NCBI GenBank assembly: GCA_900239685.1
Contig: OENT01000220.1
Location: 94,775-158,774 of the forward strand
Origin: Rotaria macrura
Taxonomy: Eukaryota > Rotifera > Eurotatoria > Philodinida > Philodinidae
Length of the DNA stretch: 64,000 nt
Direction: 5' to 3'
Each line of letters starts with the position of its first letter. Position 1 is the first letter of the stretch. Of the stretch, positions 11,360-24,628 are shown piece after piece. The notes under the pieces were generated by a model. The model was not told the origin of the DNA and ran no database searches. It saw nothing but the letters and a program-made list of their open reading frames with translations. The position numbers and the translations under genes are program-made.

Positions 11360-14300
11360 ATGCAAAAAACTGAAATTCATTGTTCACCGAATGACCGAAA
11401 TCAATTAGCCGAAATCGGTGCTGAAATAATAATTCACACATTCGATCGACCGTTAAGTGGAGAAAGTGGAAAATGTCTTTCAGGTGGAACGAACAAGAAA
11501 ACAACAAGTCTTAATTATCCGTTGCATGAAAAAAATAATGTTAAAGTGAATATGAATATGACTCGTGGTTTTCTTTAACCAAATGAATTCGATATTCTAG
11601 TCTTGCGCATGGTGGCCATCAAAAGAATACCCGTATGTTTTCGCTATCGGGCAACCGAATGGAAGAATTATTTTCGAAAAGTTTGTCTGCATTTCATCAC
11701 ATCGATGCTTCACAATCGGAATTGTTTTTCAAACGATTTCTCGTTTTAGTGTCAAAGATCGATTAGATCCGTTGAGTCAAGGAAAAATAGGTCTATTGAT
11801 GAGAATTCGTTTTTAAGAAAATAATCAAAGTTTGTTTTATTTAAGTACTCGATGTGAAACAAGGCCGATCATGTGTAGCACTCATTTGGAATCCGAAAAT
11901 TCCAAATTTAGTAATTTGCTTTGTCGTCGTTGTGGATTGAAATCTATTTGAAACTTTGTCTTTTATTAGCTTCTCTCAGGTTTCGAGCGAAGCCGTTCTG
12001 ATAGTTCTTTAACAATATGGGATATAAATCATAATGGCACATCGTCATCGTCGTCATCCCATCATTTAACAGGAACATCGTCATCATCAACGTCAAATAT
12101 GGAAGAATATAAACGATTGGATATGTATATACCTGCTCAGCAAGTTTGGAAACCGGTATTCGACTTTGGTTCAAATGAACAATGCCATTCGTTAGCATGG
12201 TTAAAACCAAACGAACGCTCGTTTGCTGCATGTGCTACACATCATAATACAAGATATACGAGAATCTATGATCCACGTGGTAAGTGTTCTTTCAGATTTT
12301 TCAAGTTTATTTCCAACGATAACCGTTCAAGTAATACGACGCACGAACGTGATCAAGAGAATAATAGTCGAACTCAATCAATCATTAAATTCAATCGTTA
12401 CTTTCATTGCAAGGACGCGAATCTAGTGATCGATCGTTGCATAGATTAGATACAAAGAAAGTGGTACAAAATACGCCATGAGTCATATTCATTCGCTGCA
12501 AGCGAACCGAGAAATGCGATGCGTAACTATTACTCAGATTATTTCTGGGTTTAAATACTTACATAGAATCTGCCAAGAATGTTGATGCACGCGCTGGTAT
12601 TCTCTTAATCTACACATCGAAATTCGTAGTCAGCAACGTCTCGAGGTCATCACAATCGAAAATATTAAATGATTCACGAAATAGGACGAGCAAATTTCTG
12701 CGTAAATATTAGAAGAATGTCAGATAGCCACGATATTAGATAAGTCTAAGAAGATGTTAAACTGTCTAATAATGAACGATTGCTTGGATGCGTTTATTAT
12801 CCTTCATGATCACGTTCTTCTCCTCAACCGCATTCATAAGATACGACTGTGTCTGTTCACATTTACACACATACTGTTTCTGGGTCACTTGTTGAGACAT
12901 CGTGTTGTTTCTTTCAGTTCTCGGAAACACACGATTTATCCGATTGGGGAAACTCAAGTAAAGCTCAGCAGAGAAGAAGGGAACCCGAATAACTATTAAA
13001 ACTCTTCAACGTACCTTTGAAGTAAAAGAATATGACGCAAGATACGGCGATAAATTCTACTAGAGTCATCTATGCCCATTCGTGCAGGTTCAACGCAATA
13101 CTTGTATTCATGCCAATAATTGATAAGCTATAAAACAGTGTTAGCCGTTCACTTCTGCTGCATTTGATTAGCTTTACAGTAAATTCAACTAAAGAGTCTA
13201 TAAATATTTTTACGAAAATTTTTGATTCTTTTCTGAAAGCTTTCCATTGATTGGCTCGAGAGAAGATGGACTAGTGAAATGTCTAATAAAACTAGATAGA
13301 TATTTATTTCTATGTAATGGTTAGAAAATAAATAAAAAACATGAAGTCTACCATAAAACAACAGGCAAACTTTCTTCATAATTTTTCCTTAAAAACTTTG
13401 CACAGAATTTCCAGCAGTTTGGTTTAGGAGCAAAACGGATGCTTTCCATTAGTTTGACGTGTACTCTTGCTCTTTATTTACAGTTCAGAATACATCGGCA
13501 AAAGCTGCGAAATAATTAAATGTTCCAATTAATAAAAAATTCATACTTTCTCACTGTTTCGACTCGTTTCTCGACTAAAGTCAGCTAGAAAGGGGAATAA
13601 TGTAAAACTTGATTGATGAACATGATAGATGAACCGTTTCCAGTTATCATAGAATGAGTCTAGATAGTAGAAAAACTATTGTCTCAATTTGCTTTTGATG
13701 TGGTGTAGTCCATCGAAGTTAATGAACAGCAGCCAGCTCATAAGCAGTCACTACCGCTGTTAACCGAACAGTTTCAATCTGTGCTGGGCTTAAGCTTAAG
13801 TAGAATCTGTGAAAAATTTGGCCTGACCGTGCCTAGTATAGATACGAATTTAAGCATACCTGATGGTACCTCTGTATAGAATAGCTCATAAACATTAATC
13901 GATACCGGACAATAGGCAAGGTTTGGCTTCATCGGTTAGTAGAGCAAGAATAGAATATTGATCTGTTGAATAAAATCTAACTAAATCCTGGGCTCTGTTA
14001 CCACTTGAGCCTGGAGGTTCCATCTTCTATGGTCATTAATTTCTCGTAGGTTTCAGATAGTTTCTTCAACAGATGACAAAAACTGAACATTTTTAAACCG
14101 CTGAAATAGAGTAAAATAGATACATGTCTCTGACGATTGCTTCATTTCTATTCGATGAATATTGAAGAATGAGATAAATCAAAGGCGGCAGAATGCGTCT
14201 AATTATTTGCTTTTAATTTTATTACTTGGTTCGACGAAAGCAACTTGACAAGGCGATATTAACAGTTTGAAAGATTGATTTGTTTCTAGATGTTAAAATA

Positions 14301-17300
14301 GTTTTTTGTCTCTCCCCACTCCATACAAATCAGTTTAAAGAAGTCTTAGTAGAAACTTCAACGAAGTATGATTGGATCGAACGATTACATAGAATAGTTG
14401 ACTAGGGAAAATGCCCTAATCAAAATCTTGCAAGGCTCGTTATTGATAAGTGTTCGAGTTTCGTTAGATTGTAAATAACATTTAGTTCATTTTTTTTGAA
14501 AAAACTTCTCAACAGTTCGTCGATTTAAATTTCAGTCATTTTAATAGACCCCGACCAAACGTAGATGATCTCTACTGATTTTTCCCAAAGAACAAGTCTT
14601 TGAAATAAACTAAAATCGGCTAAATTGTATAGTTTCAAATCAATTCGAGTACTATTTATTAGTTATTCGTAATTCTGTTCTGTTCAACATTGATTATGTT
14701 TCCTTCTTGTAGCTAATTATCATAAATCTGTGCTTTAATTAATACTTTCTAATTGAAAAGAGAAACTAGTTCGGATAAACAGAAAGGTTTTATTTTATAT
14801 TGAGACAAATATTTGTTTTTATACAGTTGCATCATCTGCTGTTGTTTCATTTGTAACAAAAGCTCCATTTAATTTATGCTGTGACACAAGCGAACGATAC
14901 TTGGCGTCAAGCATTGAAGTAGGTTTTTTCTATTTTGCAGAAAAGCGACTGGTATATGACATTTTATTTTAGAAAACAGTTTACGTTTACGATATTCGTG
15001 CATATGAAAAACCATTCATTGTTCGAGAAGAACACGAGCCAATTGTTAAACTTTCATGGAATCGAACTGGGTTTGTTTTATTACTAAAAGTTTGCGTTTG
15101 TCTTGTGAAACATGATCTGCACCGTATTCTTATCTTATGCTACCTCGGCCCCCTCCCCCTGCACCCCTTTCTCCTACATCGCCCACCGCGACCAGTTCTT
15201 TGAGAATATCTGACTGACAAACATCGATGACAAAAAATTTCTCTGAAACATGTAAACTGCTTGATAAGTGTTTACCTTGAAGACTTAGGGAAATACGAAT
15301 GAAATCGAACCTTAGTCTTGTTTTCATTTGACTGCGATTCGTTGTTTCGATTATTTTTTCAATAAATTCTTTTAAAGCATAGACCTACGTAAGCATGTTG
15401 AAAGAAGTGGGTGAGTATCTCTCTAATTCTATGTTATAACGATTAGAAAGTATGATGAGACTTTCTAAGATTGCATCGACAGTGAAATCTTCAAGAAGAT
15501 AAGATCGCATAAACATGCCTTTTTAGAAACTCTTTCATGTGCTGAGATAAAAAAACTTTGTCTTTATCATCATTCAAAGAATCCGAGCGAAGATATTTAC
15601 CGTTTACAATCGATCCCCACTCGCGTATTTGACGGCGAGAGGATTCGTGCGAGAATGAATGCTTAATGAGTCATGTTGATTACGGAAAGTAAATCATCGT
15701 TTGTTTTTCTAAGATCTACGAAAGCGAAAGAGTTTAGATTCTGAAGACTTGTCTAACAAATGTACTCTTCTGTTGTCTAAAATGATCCATTGATTTCAAG
15801 TTTTTTTTCAAAAGTTAACTGTGCCGAGTGAATGTTGATGCCTTTAGCTAGTGTCGTTCATCGTTAACAGATGGATAATGTCCGATAAATTCCTATGATA
15901 AATCGATCGATTTGCGATAGTAATACAATAAAAGATGACTCAGTTCACTATTTATGTCTTGAATTCACGATTGTCGCTTGCTGTAGTATCTAACTAGTAA
16001 GGAGTATCACTCATTACTAATCAGATTCGAATAGCCACTTAAAATGCACAAATTTCATAAAACTAGAATGTGATGGAAAATAAAGGAAATTCCGTTTAGT
16101 TTTGTGTATAATTATGTGTGAGTATCTTTATGCTTGAAATATTTCTAAAAATAAAATTGATTTTAATGCATGAGATGACAGATATAAAGAAAGTACCTTG
16201 ATTATGTAACATTGCTTGTAGGGTTGATCAAATCTCTAAAGAAGACATTTAATGGAAATGAGTGTCGCCGACATCGTCCTCGTGAACGTTGAAGATTCTC
16301 TATGGAGAAGCGTTTAGAATTTCTCTAAGTTTCTAAAATAGCATCAAGTGTCACCCCGAATTCCGATTGAAATGCATTCGATTTCTCATTCACTTGAGGG
16401 GTATTCATGAAGAGAAATAGTTTGATTGAATTATAATTATTGAAGTACATTAAAATAACTTACATGATGAAGAACTAATCCCAAATAGTATTTTCAATTG
16501 CAAAGGAACGAACCCTTGTGTGAACTGTTCATCATTTCGCAACGAAGTAAAACAGTATCCTCTAAAAATGAATGGGAAAAATTATTTTTCTTAATTTCGT
16601 GTACTCAAATCACTACGGAAGGATTTAGGTGGTAGAGTGAAAAATTTACCTCTAGATGCATCGAACGAAGCAATATTTACATGACCTTGACCATTTTTTT
16701 ACTTACGTAAAATAATTTAGATCGTCTCAACTTGGCTACTGCATTCGAGATTCTCCGAAATTTCATGTTTTATCCGTGTCAACAAATAACAATCAGGACA
16801 ATGATACTTTTGTTCATCGAATTCTGCAATGTAGAGTTTCAAATGAATTCTTTCTCTACGTTTAAAATGTTGAAATGTTTAATATAAGGTCCTATTCAAC
16901 GCTATAGAATTGGTTTAGCATCATTCGATTGGAATTATTTCGATGAACATCGACTTGTTTTACTTGGCGGTAAAGAATATTTTGATTACGTTATTCCATC
17001 CAAGTCAAGTATTGTACGTCGTCGGCTTTTCTCGTCTTTTGCCTTCGTTGTATTCACAATTTTATTTGTTTAGTGCTATTCACCTCAAAATGGTCTTTTG
17101 TGGACCAATGATCACGAAATTCATCCATCTGTCATTCATCAAGATCAATCACAAATTTCCTCCAAAGTTCTTTTTACCTATGATTTATCAAATATACAAA
17201 ATGATAGGAGGAATATAACACTATCACAATCAACACCGAATACAGAAGTAATCGAACATCGCGTTCTCTATTCGATTTTTCTATATTACTATTTAAGTTA

Positions 17301-20300
17301 ATTCAAATGGATCTAAAATGGATGTCAAAAGAAACACAGTCAACTATCGAACAAATACAGAGATGGATTAAAAGTTTGTCAAGATGATGCTCTCGTCTTT
17401 TTAGTTTATTATTTTATTTTTCTACAGATTCAGCTTCCAGCATAAATCGTGATCCATATTCATTCATGGGAGTCATTGACACATTGAGAGGTGACTAAGA
17501 AATCCTTGCTTGCTTTTTAGCTGATGCTTTTCTTTTCAATTAGAAGCTCAACCATCATCAACAACTATGTTAATACATCAATCATGGTCGACCGTAGGAA
17601 ATTCAACATCGACTAAAACTCTTTATGACTCAACAGAAAGGTAAAGTATTATTAATCTACTCGAATTTAACCCAAAGTCTAAAATTATCAACGAATGTAG
17701 CTCGTCAACGAGTGATCCCCTCCCCCTTCTTCTCCCACTTTCATTTGGCCCATGATCCATGAAGATCCAGATTCGGAACCATAATTTACTTATCTGATTT
17801 CAGTCATCGTTTCGAAGAAGTAAGAAGATGATGGTGAAAAGCGCAGCTCATACATTTCTTCGGCAATATTTGCAGGGACCTTCTAATAATGAATATATAA
17901 TCATCTCTTTGTATCAAACAAGAGTTTATTGGGTCCTACTCAATAGGATCTACAGGTCATAATCGCTTTGTAGACATTTTTTATCAATAGTTATTGGAAA
18001 AACTCGTTTTTATCACAAGAGCGTAATATACGTGTGCATAGTTCAAGTCAAGTATAGAATTTCAGATCTGCAATTAGAATATCGAGTGAGTGCGTCTACT
18101 CACGATGATTTGATTTGAGACAAGTGTGTGCCAACGACTTCAGACAGAACAAAGAGATCTACCGACTTTACTATGTTAAAACTAGAAGTCGTCGGAAGAG
18201 GTTTTTCTACTGTCTGGGATATTCGGCGAGTCTCGTCGTTTTGTTTTTTCTTCGTCGAAATGATTCTTCTGACAATCTTAGTGAATATAACCAAATCTTC
18301 TAGCGGAATGGGGTTCGCAAGACCTTTTATAATAGGGTACCACTCTCTAGGATTGTGTCAATCAATATACTATAGCATTCATAGCTTGACATGAACATCC
18401 TCAACTAAGTCATGTATGTCTCGCGTAATAATGAAGTACTGTTGTGATCATTTGAATCTTCTTCTTCGGCATTGATATAGTCAAATCAAACGTTATTGAA
18501 GAGTTGATTGATAATAGATTCGGACATGTCTATTGACGATCTTTATTTTGATAATGTTTCTGCCGGACAATAAATCACGCAACAGTCAGCGTCGAAATCT
18601 ATTCCACGACATTCTGGAACACATACTAATTTCATAGAGATACAAAGTATACGTATGATCATACGTTTTTGACTGCTCAACCGTGCGTGGAAAATAATAT
18701 GCAACATAGGTTTCTGTTCCTTCAGAAGCAGAATTCTCATACATCTAATTAATTCTTTTACTAAACATGAAATTTCTCATCCTGAACTATTGACAATTTC
18801 ACTCAAGTTGAGTCCGATCAGGTTCGAAATTTTGCCAACGACAGTTAGTCATTTCATTCGAATTTAAAATCGACTATTTTCCTTGTTGACTTTTCTGTGT
18901 GAATTTATACGAATTCGAAAGGCAACAACTGCGACTTAGAGGTCAATGCATAGGGTTTCGTCTTGTTGTATAAAAGTAAAAAGAGAATTTTGACAATAGT
19001 GAAAATTATCTCTGGAATACACACGTTGAGTATCTCAAAAATACAGCTCGTAAATATATCATTGTGCGCAGCTCTACGGATAACAATTGTTTTTCAGGAA
19101 TCGCGTAAATATCGACTGGAAAATCGATTTTGTTTTCTGTCCTACGTGTTTCTTTAAGTTTGTGGCAATATCTGCCTGGAAAGTTGCAACTTGATCAAGC
19201 GCAGCATTTTCTTCGAACCCCAATGAACGGGAACCGTCAAGAAAGAGCGAGATTCTACTACAATGATCGTTGATTTTCAGATGACATTTTTTGAATGCAT
19301 TCTAATAAAAGTGATTTGAATAGACAAATCGTAGCTCAACAATGTGGCTGGCCAAATGTCGATTCCAAGTCAACTGGTTATGATCGTATGTCATTGTTGT
19401 TAGAACAAGATGAATTTGAAAAAGTAGCTGCACTTTATATATTTCAAATGAACATCAACCGAGCACTAGAAGTACTTAATGAAGGGCTTCAACGAGGTTT
19501 TTATTTTATTTTCTAAATAACTGAATAATGAAAAAACAATGTCTAGGTGGAAAAGAGGAATTGGCAACATTGATTCTTGCATTGGTCGGTTCAATTCGAG
19601 CAACATCAACGACGAATGATGATAAAACATTAGTCAATGAATTTTCGTCAGTAACAAAATTATTTCAGCGACCTTATGTTCGTGCTATGTTCGCATTTAT
19701 TCTTACACAAGACGGAAGTGATCTTCAATATGAATGCGTTCTTGTATTGTCGTTGTTTCTCTTCTATTGATTTATATTTTCGATTTTCTTCTACCAGGAT
19801 GAGCAATTAGATCTAAATGATAAAGTTGCTTTTGCTGCTCGATATTTAAATGATCAACGTCTGTACGAAAAATTGGATAAATTAGCTGATGAAAGTCGAG
19901 AAAAGGGAGATTTGCAAGGAATTCTTCTTACAGGTTTGCTTATTTTCTATTTCTATTTTACCCTAAGGCGTTGTTCAACAACTTAACATCATCGAGAATC
20001 GTTGATTTCATTTCGAATTTCGAATCGAATGTTTCGCGCAACATACTTCATTCAAATTTACTGCTTTTGAGGATGAACGCTGTTGACTATTTAAAAATGA
20101 TTATTTCTCATCGAACTAGTTCTGCGTTAAATCTGATCTTAGATGAGCAATCTTTCCGAGGTTGCTAAAGTGTCAGTTGCATTAATTAGATTATGGAACA
20201 TTATTTAACTTTAGTTCTAGAGAAATAGAAACAGTGTGCAAGATTTTTTACGTACCGAAGATAATGTCCGAACACTTCGTCGTGAACAATGAAACTAATA

Positions 20301-23245
20301 GAGAATGAAAGTGTTCCGAGCGAAGTAGAAATGCTTCATTCTTCGTGAAGTCGTTGACAACAGCTAAAAGTGGAAAAGATAACATGAAACAATTGACGAC
20401 TAACTGTGCTTGTATATCGGTACAATACAAAAAAGAACGTAATTAGTATCTACGAGTGAATCTCAAAGAAAATTAGAGTTTAATTCTAGCGTTTTCTTTC
20501 CTCTCAATCCACACACGCAGACGTCGAAACCATTTAGAAATACATTGTTTGGCGTGATTATATGATCTTCCTTTTTCTGCATGTGCCGGTCTCCATGTGG
20601 CTTGTGTTCGTGTCGTCATAAACACAGGCGAGCTTGGCTCGATCTTATCTTTGCATTGAACTTGGGTCAGACAACTCTAGTTGAAACAATAGACTCTTGT
20701 GAGACATTCAATGCATGAAAGACAGCTCTCACAGGACTTCCATTATTGTTCTATGACACAATTCTGAGAAGTTCCACAGACCGTCCGAATAGTACTACTT
20801 GCACAATCCTTCTTTTCCGATATTAAATAGGGTCTGAAACATGACTGAGAAGCTAGAACATGTTTCTATCGTTTCGGAGAGAAACGACAAAGCGGATGCA
20901 TTCAACTCAAAGATCGGCAAAGCAGTAAAGTATGAATTCTATTTCTCTCGACGTTGTTCATTTTATTCTACCAAGTGTACAGTCTCAATAAAAAGTCATT
21001 AGAATAGTTGAGTGAAGCTTGCCCCTCCGTCTTGACCTCGTTCATTTTTCAAATTCTACTGTTTATATTTTTTCATAATTTAGTAAAATGTTCCCAGATT
21101 ACTTTTCGGTTGCCTCCTCCAATAAAATTGCTTCTATTATTATTGGTTCAAATAAATAAAAATTAACTTTTGTCAATAGGACTACGGCAAAGTGGATGCG
21201 AACTAATACAGAAATATCTTGACCAAACAAGTGATATTCGTACAGCTGCATTATTTGGTATTTATGTGTCAGAAGATGTTTGTCAAGAGTGCCCTTATGT
21301 TCAAGAGTGGATTGAAGGGTTCGTATAGGTTGATTCCATTGATAACATGATCAAGTTACCATTCATTTAGATTTCGACTTCTTCTCGATGAACTTCAACT
21401 GTGGAACGATCGTGCTGAGTTCGATATATATAGAAGTCATGTAACAGGTCAAACGCCTTATCGTCGGCATTATTCGGATCGTTTAGCAACTGCAAATCAG
21501 CATTTTTCATGTATTTTTTGTCAAACACCACTCGAAGTCAGTCAAGGACTATCCGGTCAAACTTCAACAGCGACCGGATCTGCCACCAATTCGAACCCAA
21601 CACCTATTCCAACGATAACGACGAAAGTTAATAATCGGCCATCTCAACCATTAATAGCAACACGAGTATCAACATCATCTTCATCAGCTTATCAAACACC
21701 TAATTCAGACATGGTTGTATACCTAAATTTTCATCTTGATTTTAAATTTACTTCGAATTCTTTAGCTAATGGTTTGTGCTAAATGCCGTCAAGTTTTGCC
21801 ACGTTGTTCAATATGTATGATGAGTTTGACAACATACATCGAAGATGCTTCCTACGCATATGAACCACTACCTGGTCAGTCTAACTAACTTAAACATTTA
21901 CTCTAGAAATCGATTGATTTTCATTGATGAATGATTCTGAATAACGATCAATGTCTTGTAAATCATTCTGAGTTACTACACGTATTCTTGCGAAAGCTCG
22001 TCACTTTTTATGATCACATCAAAGAGAATCTTATTTTCATCTCGAGGTTCGCACTGAAAAACATCTTACCGAATAATGTTTCCAATTATTGCTAGTCTGT
22101 TGAGTTTAGCTCATAACGAAAAATGTTGACTTGATTTGTTTTCCTACGTGTCTATGGTCGTGTTAAGAATGTTTTAATAGACTTTTAATCGTTGAGCATA
22201 AAATCAAAGAGAACTGAAATAGGATTCATTATGTGAATTGAAATTCACTGGAATTTTACGCAAGCACTCATACCAGAACGATCATTGTTTCACTGAGAAA
22301 TTATCATTTTCTTAGGACTGTTTTTCACAACAAGTCTATTTTAATGATAGTTCATATCGTAATCGTAGTAAGACTGCTTTCGTCGTGATACCGTTTCCTG
22401 TATCTATGAACTCTTTCAATGGACTGATTTTCAGTTCGTATGTCAATGATTTCCGTTCTCCTTGATTCTATGTTCGTAGTCTAGAACATTCATTGTTCAA
22501 CGACAGAAGACTAGTACACTGAAATACAGCTAGGATTGTTATTAATCAATAGAAGCCATTGAATAGCTATTGTTTTATACATCAATCGTGGTGATTCTGC
22601 TTTTCTACCATCCTGTTGATACGCCACGATGTCGATGAATCCTTCTGTCTATCACTTCTGACTACTAATGAAGGTGAGCATTCAATATCCTTAAGACGAA
22701 TCAAACAACGCATTCAAGTTTGGATGCAGGAGAGGAATTTTAGAAAGTCAGGATCCCTCCAGTCCATGGCAACAAAAGCAGAGTCATTCACCAGATCGAT
22801 GATTTCCGTCGCTAATCAGAGTCGATTTTGAAAAATAACTGAAGATCTTTTCATGCTTCACATACTATTTTGTATTTATCTATGATGAAACTGCGTTGTT
22901 TTCGAATATTCTATGTTGAACACCGAATTGATGTTTTTTGATTGATAATGTCGAAAATCACAACAGTCGATTAAAGTTTTACTCGACTAGCATCTCGAAT
23001 CTTTACGATGAGAATTTAATACTTTGAATTCTCCTTTTAATAGTTTTTTTTCGGTTTTCAACTATTTGAAATTTCTTTTTGTAGACAAATATACCCTAAT
23101 GTCAAGTCAATGGTTTACGTGGTGTCGTTTATGTCGTCATGGTGGTCATGCTGAACACGTGTCGAATTGGTTTGCAATGAATCAACAGTGTCCCATTGCC
23201 AAATGTTTTTGTCGATGTACATTAATTGATGGCATATTTTGTTAA
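11360..23245 (+). CDS. MIOS: GATOR2 complex protein MIOS (missing oocyte / Mio homologue)
   Basis: Twenty exons give 926 residues (human MIOS has about 875): 11360-11545, 11601-11680, 11750-11790, 11846-11910, 11970-12279, 14827-14918, 14973-15070, 16721-16830, 16889-17013, 17074-17247, 17298-17373, 17428-17490, 17544-17640, 19312-19496, 19547-19737, 19798-19933, 21180-21318, 21371-21713, 21766-21874, 23085-23245. All joins keep frame with GT-AG borders. The N-terminal half has WD-like strands (AIGQPNGRIIF, SLTIWDI, RIYDPR, VYDIRAYEKP). The middle alpha-solenoid has ALEVLNEGLQRG and LQGILLTG. The C-terminus has zinc-binding CxxC pairs (CIFC, CAKC, CSIC) and WFTWCRLCRHGGHAEHV with CPIAKCFCRC, matching the family end to end. 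MIOS is a scaffold subunit of GATOR2, which relieves GATOR1 inhibition of mTORC1 on lysosomes. A Ser/Thr-rich insert lies between the zinc motifs. AATAAA follows at 23282. The weakest joins are exons 10-11 and 13-14. Confidence 0.93.
12280..14826 (+). other. 2547-nt intron 5 of MIOS
   Basis: It starts GTAAGT after the codons for YDPR and ends TATACAG before the exon reading VASSAVVSF. No gene, terminal inverted repeat or low-complexity array was seen inside. Confidence 0.75.
15071..16720 (+). other. 1650-nt intron 7 of MIOS
   Basis: It starts GTTTGT after the codons for SWNRTG and ends AATAATTTAG. It contains a short CT-rich, G-poor run at about 15146-15170 but no recognised gene or element. 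Confidence 0.75.
17641..19311 (+). other. 1671-nt intron 13 of MIOS
   Basis: The donor GTAAAG is clear. The acceptor CTAATAAAAG at 19302-19311 is purine-rich and unusual; a better-looking TTTTCAG at 19274-19280 would put a stop in frame. A small missed exon or an alternative acceptor remains possible. Short open frames inside are not recognisable. Confidence 0.6.
19934..21179 (+). other. 1246-nt intron 16 of MIOS
   Basis: It starts GTTTGC after the codons for GILLT and ends GTCAATAG before the exon reading GLRQSGCEL. No gene or element was seen inside. Confidence 0.75.
21875..23084 (+). other. 1210-nt intron 19 of MIOS
   Basis: It starts GTCAGT after EPLPG and ends CTTTTTGTAG before the last exon, which carries the C-terminal zinc-binding domain. 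An open frame at 22616-22831 inside it is not recognisable and is probably chance. Confidence 0.75.
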
Positions 23246-23281
23246 CACATTATTTTTTTTGTATTGTTTACTATTCATATC

Positions 23282-23287
23282 AATAAA
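23282..23287 (+). terminator. polyadenylation signal of MIOS and the unit
   Basis: AATAAA occurs 37 nt after the MIOS stop. It is the first canonical signal at the end of the four-gene series. Confidence 0.55.
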
Positions 23288-23544
23288 AGAATATGTCAGT
23301 TTATTAATTATTAACTTAATTTTGCACTTTTTTCCTTTCATTCAAAATAATTACAAAAGCAAGAGATTTTTCGCATTACATTTTTTACAATGATTACAAA
23401 TCAATGGTTTTCATCATTAATTAAGCATGTCAATAATCAATTTTCAGACATAATGAACCTTTGGGAATTTTAATGACATCTTGGTCGATTATCAGTTATA
23501 CGAACGAACCCAATACAAATCGATTTACAAGTCGATTTATCATT

Positions 23545-23910
23545 TAGGGATACACCAACGCCTATTTGCTGACACTAAAATTCAATCATTTGCGGTGTTT
23601 AGAACCGTCAATTCCGATCAGTTCTACGAGTTATACAGATTCAATTATGATCGCTCTAATTTGGTGTTATTGTCAACTTTGATGAAAAACGAATGAAAGA
23701 TCCAAGGATTGACCGGGATTGACTAAAAATCATGAATTTCTGGTCAATTTTCGTACTATACAGTCTTTTTTCGTCAAAATTGACAATAGCATCAAATAGA
23801 GCGACCGACATTGAATCTGTATGATTCGTAGAATCGATCGGAATTGACGGTTCCAAATACCGCAAATGATTGATCTTTAGTGTCAGCAAATAGGAATTGG
23901 TGCATCCCTG
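23545..23910. mobile_element. hAT-type miniature inverted-repeat element (366 bp)
   Basis: The ends are TAGGGATACACCAA and TTGGTGCATCCCTG, typical of hAT termini. An identical 8-bp target duplication TTATCATT flanks it at 23537-23544 and 23911-23918. The two halves are long inverted copies of each other (about 160 bp each, with scattered mismatches; for example CTATTTGCTGACACTAAA is found in both). It has no coding capacity, so it must have been moved by a transposase made elsewhere. Confidence 0.92.
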
Positions 23911-24511
23911 TTATCATTCAAGTCTTAATAGAACGTTCTGAAATGAGAAAACTTATAGCGGTGAATCCTTCGATTATTTCTTTCAAAGAACACCCGATAG
24001 GACAGGCAGCTAGTGAACGTCATTCTTCTATGACTAAAATGTTGCAATTAACTTAAGTTAAATGTATAAGTCGATGCTTTCTTTGACGGTAGCTATACTA
24101 GTGTGATGATTTTGTCGATCGATATCTTGTGTTTGATAAATATTTGAAAGGAATCAAGGAATATATTAGCATACGAGATTTTTATTTTCTCTCTATCCCT
24201 TGCCGTACCCATAAATTGTGATGGCATCGAACCTAATCAAAATACTGTCTCTTGCGAAGGACGAAAATTCAGAAGATGTTGCTCTTAATGGTCGAATGAA
24301 GTCAACTCTAACCATAGAACATTGTTTGAGAAGTAATGTGATTGAGAGATGAGCGATTGTATCGACTAACTGGATGGAGTAGCTTCTTGCCACTCTCGAC
24401 TATGATCTTTATTGTGCTACTTCACATGACATGTGTGTATCTACTTCACATATAGAATCGTAAATCGTCGATTTTGGATCGAAATCAGCCAGTTTCAAAT
24501 GATTTTTCCAG

Positions 24512-24628
24512 CGTCGTCCTTCAGAACAGTGTCGGCATGATATAGAATCGTGGAAGCAGCGTTACGAACCAGAAACTCATCGTATGAAAAACAGAAATCA
24601 TAGGAACATAACCCAGAACTGGAAATAA
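24512..24628 (+). pseudogene. possible orphan exon (unrecognised)
   Basis: Directly after 'ttttccag' (a good acceptor) a 38-codon open stretch starts RRPSEQCRHDIESWKQRYEP and ends at TAA. Its composition looks protein-like and it is followed 210 bp later by another such piece. I recognise no family. It could be the relic of a lost gene or chance. Confidence 0.2.

Noticed and set aside
15140-15175. C-rich run as a possible telomeric or regulatory tract
   Set aside because: Not a repeated unit; only a short CT-rich run within MIOS intron 7.
16831-16888. Alternative donor at 16836 for MIOS exon 8
   Set aside because: It breaks the frame with exon 9; the donor at 16831 gives LQCPIQRYRIGLASFDWN, which fits the family.
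22616-22831. 71-codon frame inside MIOS intron 19
   Set aside because: No family motif; stop-free stretches of this size are expected in noncoding DNA of this length.
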